Shown: positions 13,172 through 13,445 of the stretch, piece by piece | Position numbering within the stretch: position 1 is the stretch's first letter | Layout: each line of letters starts with the position of its first letter | Origin: Oscillospiraceae bacterium | Lineage (GTDB): Bacteria > Bacillota_A > Clostridia > Oscillospirales > Oscillospiraceae | Assembly (NCBI GenBank): GCA_017549325.1 | Contig: JAFYVA010000062.1 | Coordinates: 1-13,445 of the forward strand | Reading direction: 5' to 3' | Length of the DNA: 13,445 nt | Made by a program: the position numbers and the translations under genes | The notes under the pieces: generated by a model | Database searches by the model: none | What the model saw: only the letters and a program-made list of their open reading frames with translations | Told to the model about the DNA's origin: nothing

Positions 13172-13445
13172 TTGGCACAGAAAGTTATCGTTCCCCGTCT
13201 GGGTCAGACCATGACCGAGGGTACCGTTGCCCGTTTCTTTGTAAAGAACGGTGATAAAGTCCAAGAGGACACCAATATCTACGAACTGGAATACGACAAG
13301 TCCACTGCCCCCATCCCCGCCAAGAAGGCCGGTACGGTGCATCTGCTGGTGGCTGAGGGTGCCGTGGTGCCCGTCGGTCAGCCTGTTGCCGTCGTTCTGG
13401 AAGACGGTGAGACGCTGGAGAGCGTGAATCTGGGTGCTCCCGCCC
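13172..13445 (+). CDS. acoC: Dihydrolipoamide acyltransferase E2, N-terminal lipoyl domain (runs off window)
   Basis: The first 91 codons of an E2 component. Translation from TTG at 13172 gives MAQKVIVPRLGQTMTEGTVA, the usual opening of a lipoyl domain. The lipoylation motif is EYDKST with K43 as the modified lysine, where most E2 proteins have ETDK. The domain is complete by about residue 80. TTG is chosen because AGGAGG (13159-13164) lies 7 nt upstream and this residue begins the domain; no in-frame ATG is nearby. E2 would form the core that receives the acetyl group from E1 and passes it to CoA. The catalytic domain lies beyond the window, so an E2 and a free lipoyl or biotinyl protein cannot be told apart strictly, but the context favours E2. 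An E3 dihydrolipoamide dehydrogenase is expected further on. Confidence 0.85.
   Translation, partial: MAQKVIVPRLGQTMTEGTVARFFVKNGDKVQEDTNIYELEYDKSTAPIPAKKAGTVHLLVAEGAVVPVGQPVAVVLEDGETLESVNLGAPA

Noticed and set aside
1..13445. CRISPR arrays, insertion sequences, phage or toxin-antitoxin genes
   Set aside because: I saw no regularly spaced repeats, transposase or integrase motifs, terminal inverted repeats or small paired toxin-like genes.

Overview
The window looks like chromosomal DNA of a Gram-positive anaerobe of the class Clostridia, most likely from the Oscillospiraceae/Ruminococcaceae gut group. This is an inference from GC-rich coding sequence between AT-rich spacers, strong AGGAGG-type ribosome binding sites, consensus sigma-A promoters with 17-bp spacers, a lipoprotein signal, and the style of the encoded proteins. 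No rRNA or other species marker is present.

Layout. (1) Positions 1-708, minus strand: the first 236 codons of phosphoserine aminotransferase (serC), with its own promoter. (2) 709-1000: a divergent promoter region with phased A-tracts. (3) 1001-2260, plus: a CLC-family anion channel/antiporter, followed by tRNA-Cys(GCA) with a perfect consensus promoter and its own terminator. (4) 2508-4538, minus: an aldo/keto reductase and an iron-containing alcohol dehydrogenase forming a two-gene unit. (5) 4680-5480, minus: a DeoR-family repressor. (6) 5481-6118: a 638-bp gene-free regulatory region with the deoR promoter, clustered CCACA/TGTGG motifs, other inverted repeats, a plus-strand promoter and a structured leader of about 160 nt. 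(7) 6119-11048, plus: a sugar-type ABC importer with a free permease, a lipoprotein binding protein, a strong terminator, then one protein fusing a second permease to a double ATPase. (8) 11110-13445, plus: E1 alpha, E1 beta and the start of E2 of a 2-oxoacid/acetoin dehydrogenase complex, which runs off the window.

How it may work together. The free permease plus one membrane-ATPase-ATPase fusion supplies exactly two membrane domains and two nucleotide-binding domains, so a 1:1 complex would be a complete importer. The importer runs into an acetoin-dehydrogenase-like complex with which it is probably co-regulated. The DeoR repressor is transcribed divergently and is the obvious candidate regulator. 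The alcohol dehydrogenase and aldo/keto reductase behind it could consume aldehyde and NAD(P)H from the same catabolism. The imported substrate cannot be read from the sequence.

The points most worth following are the permease-ATPase fusion with a possible internal start, the importer/acetoin-dehydrogenase linkage, the leader RNA with mutually exclusive hairpins, and the repeated operator-like motifs between deoR and the importer.
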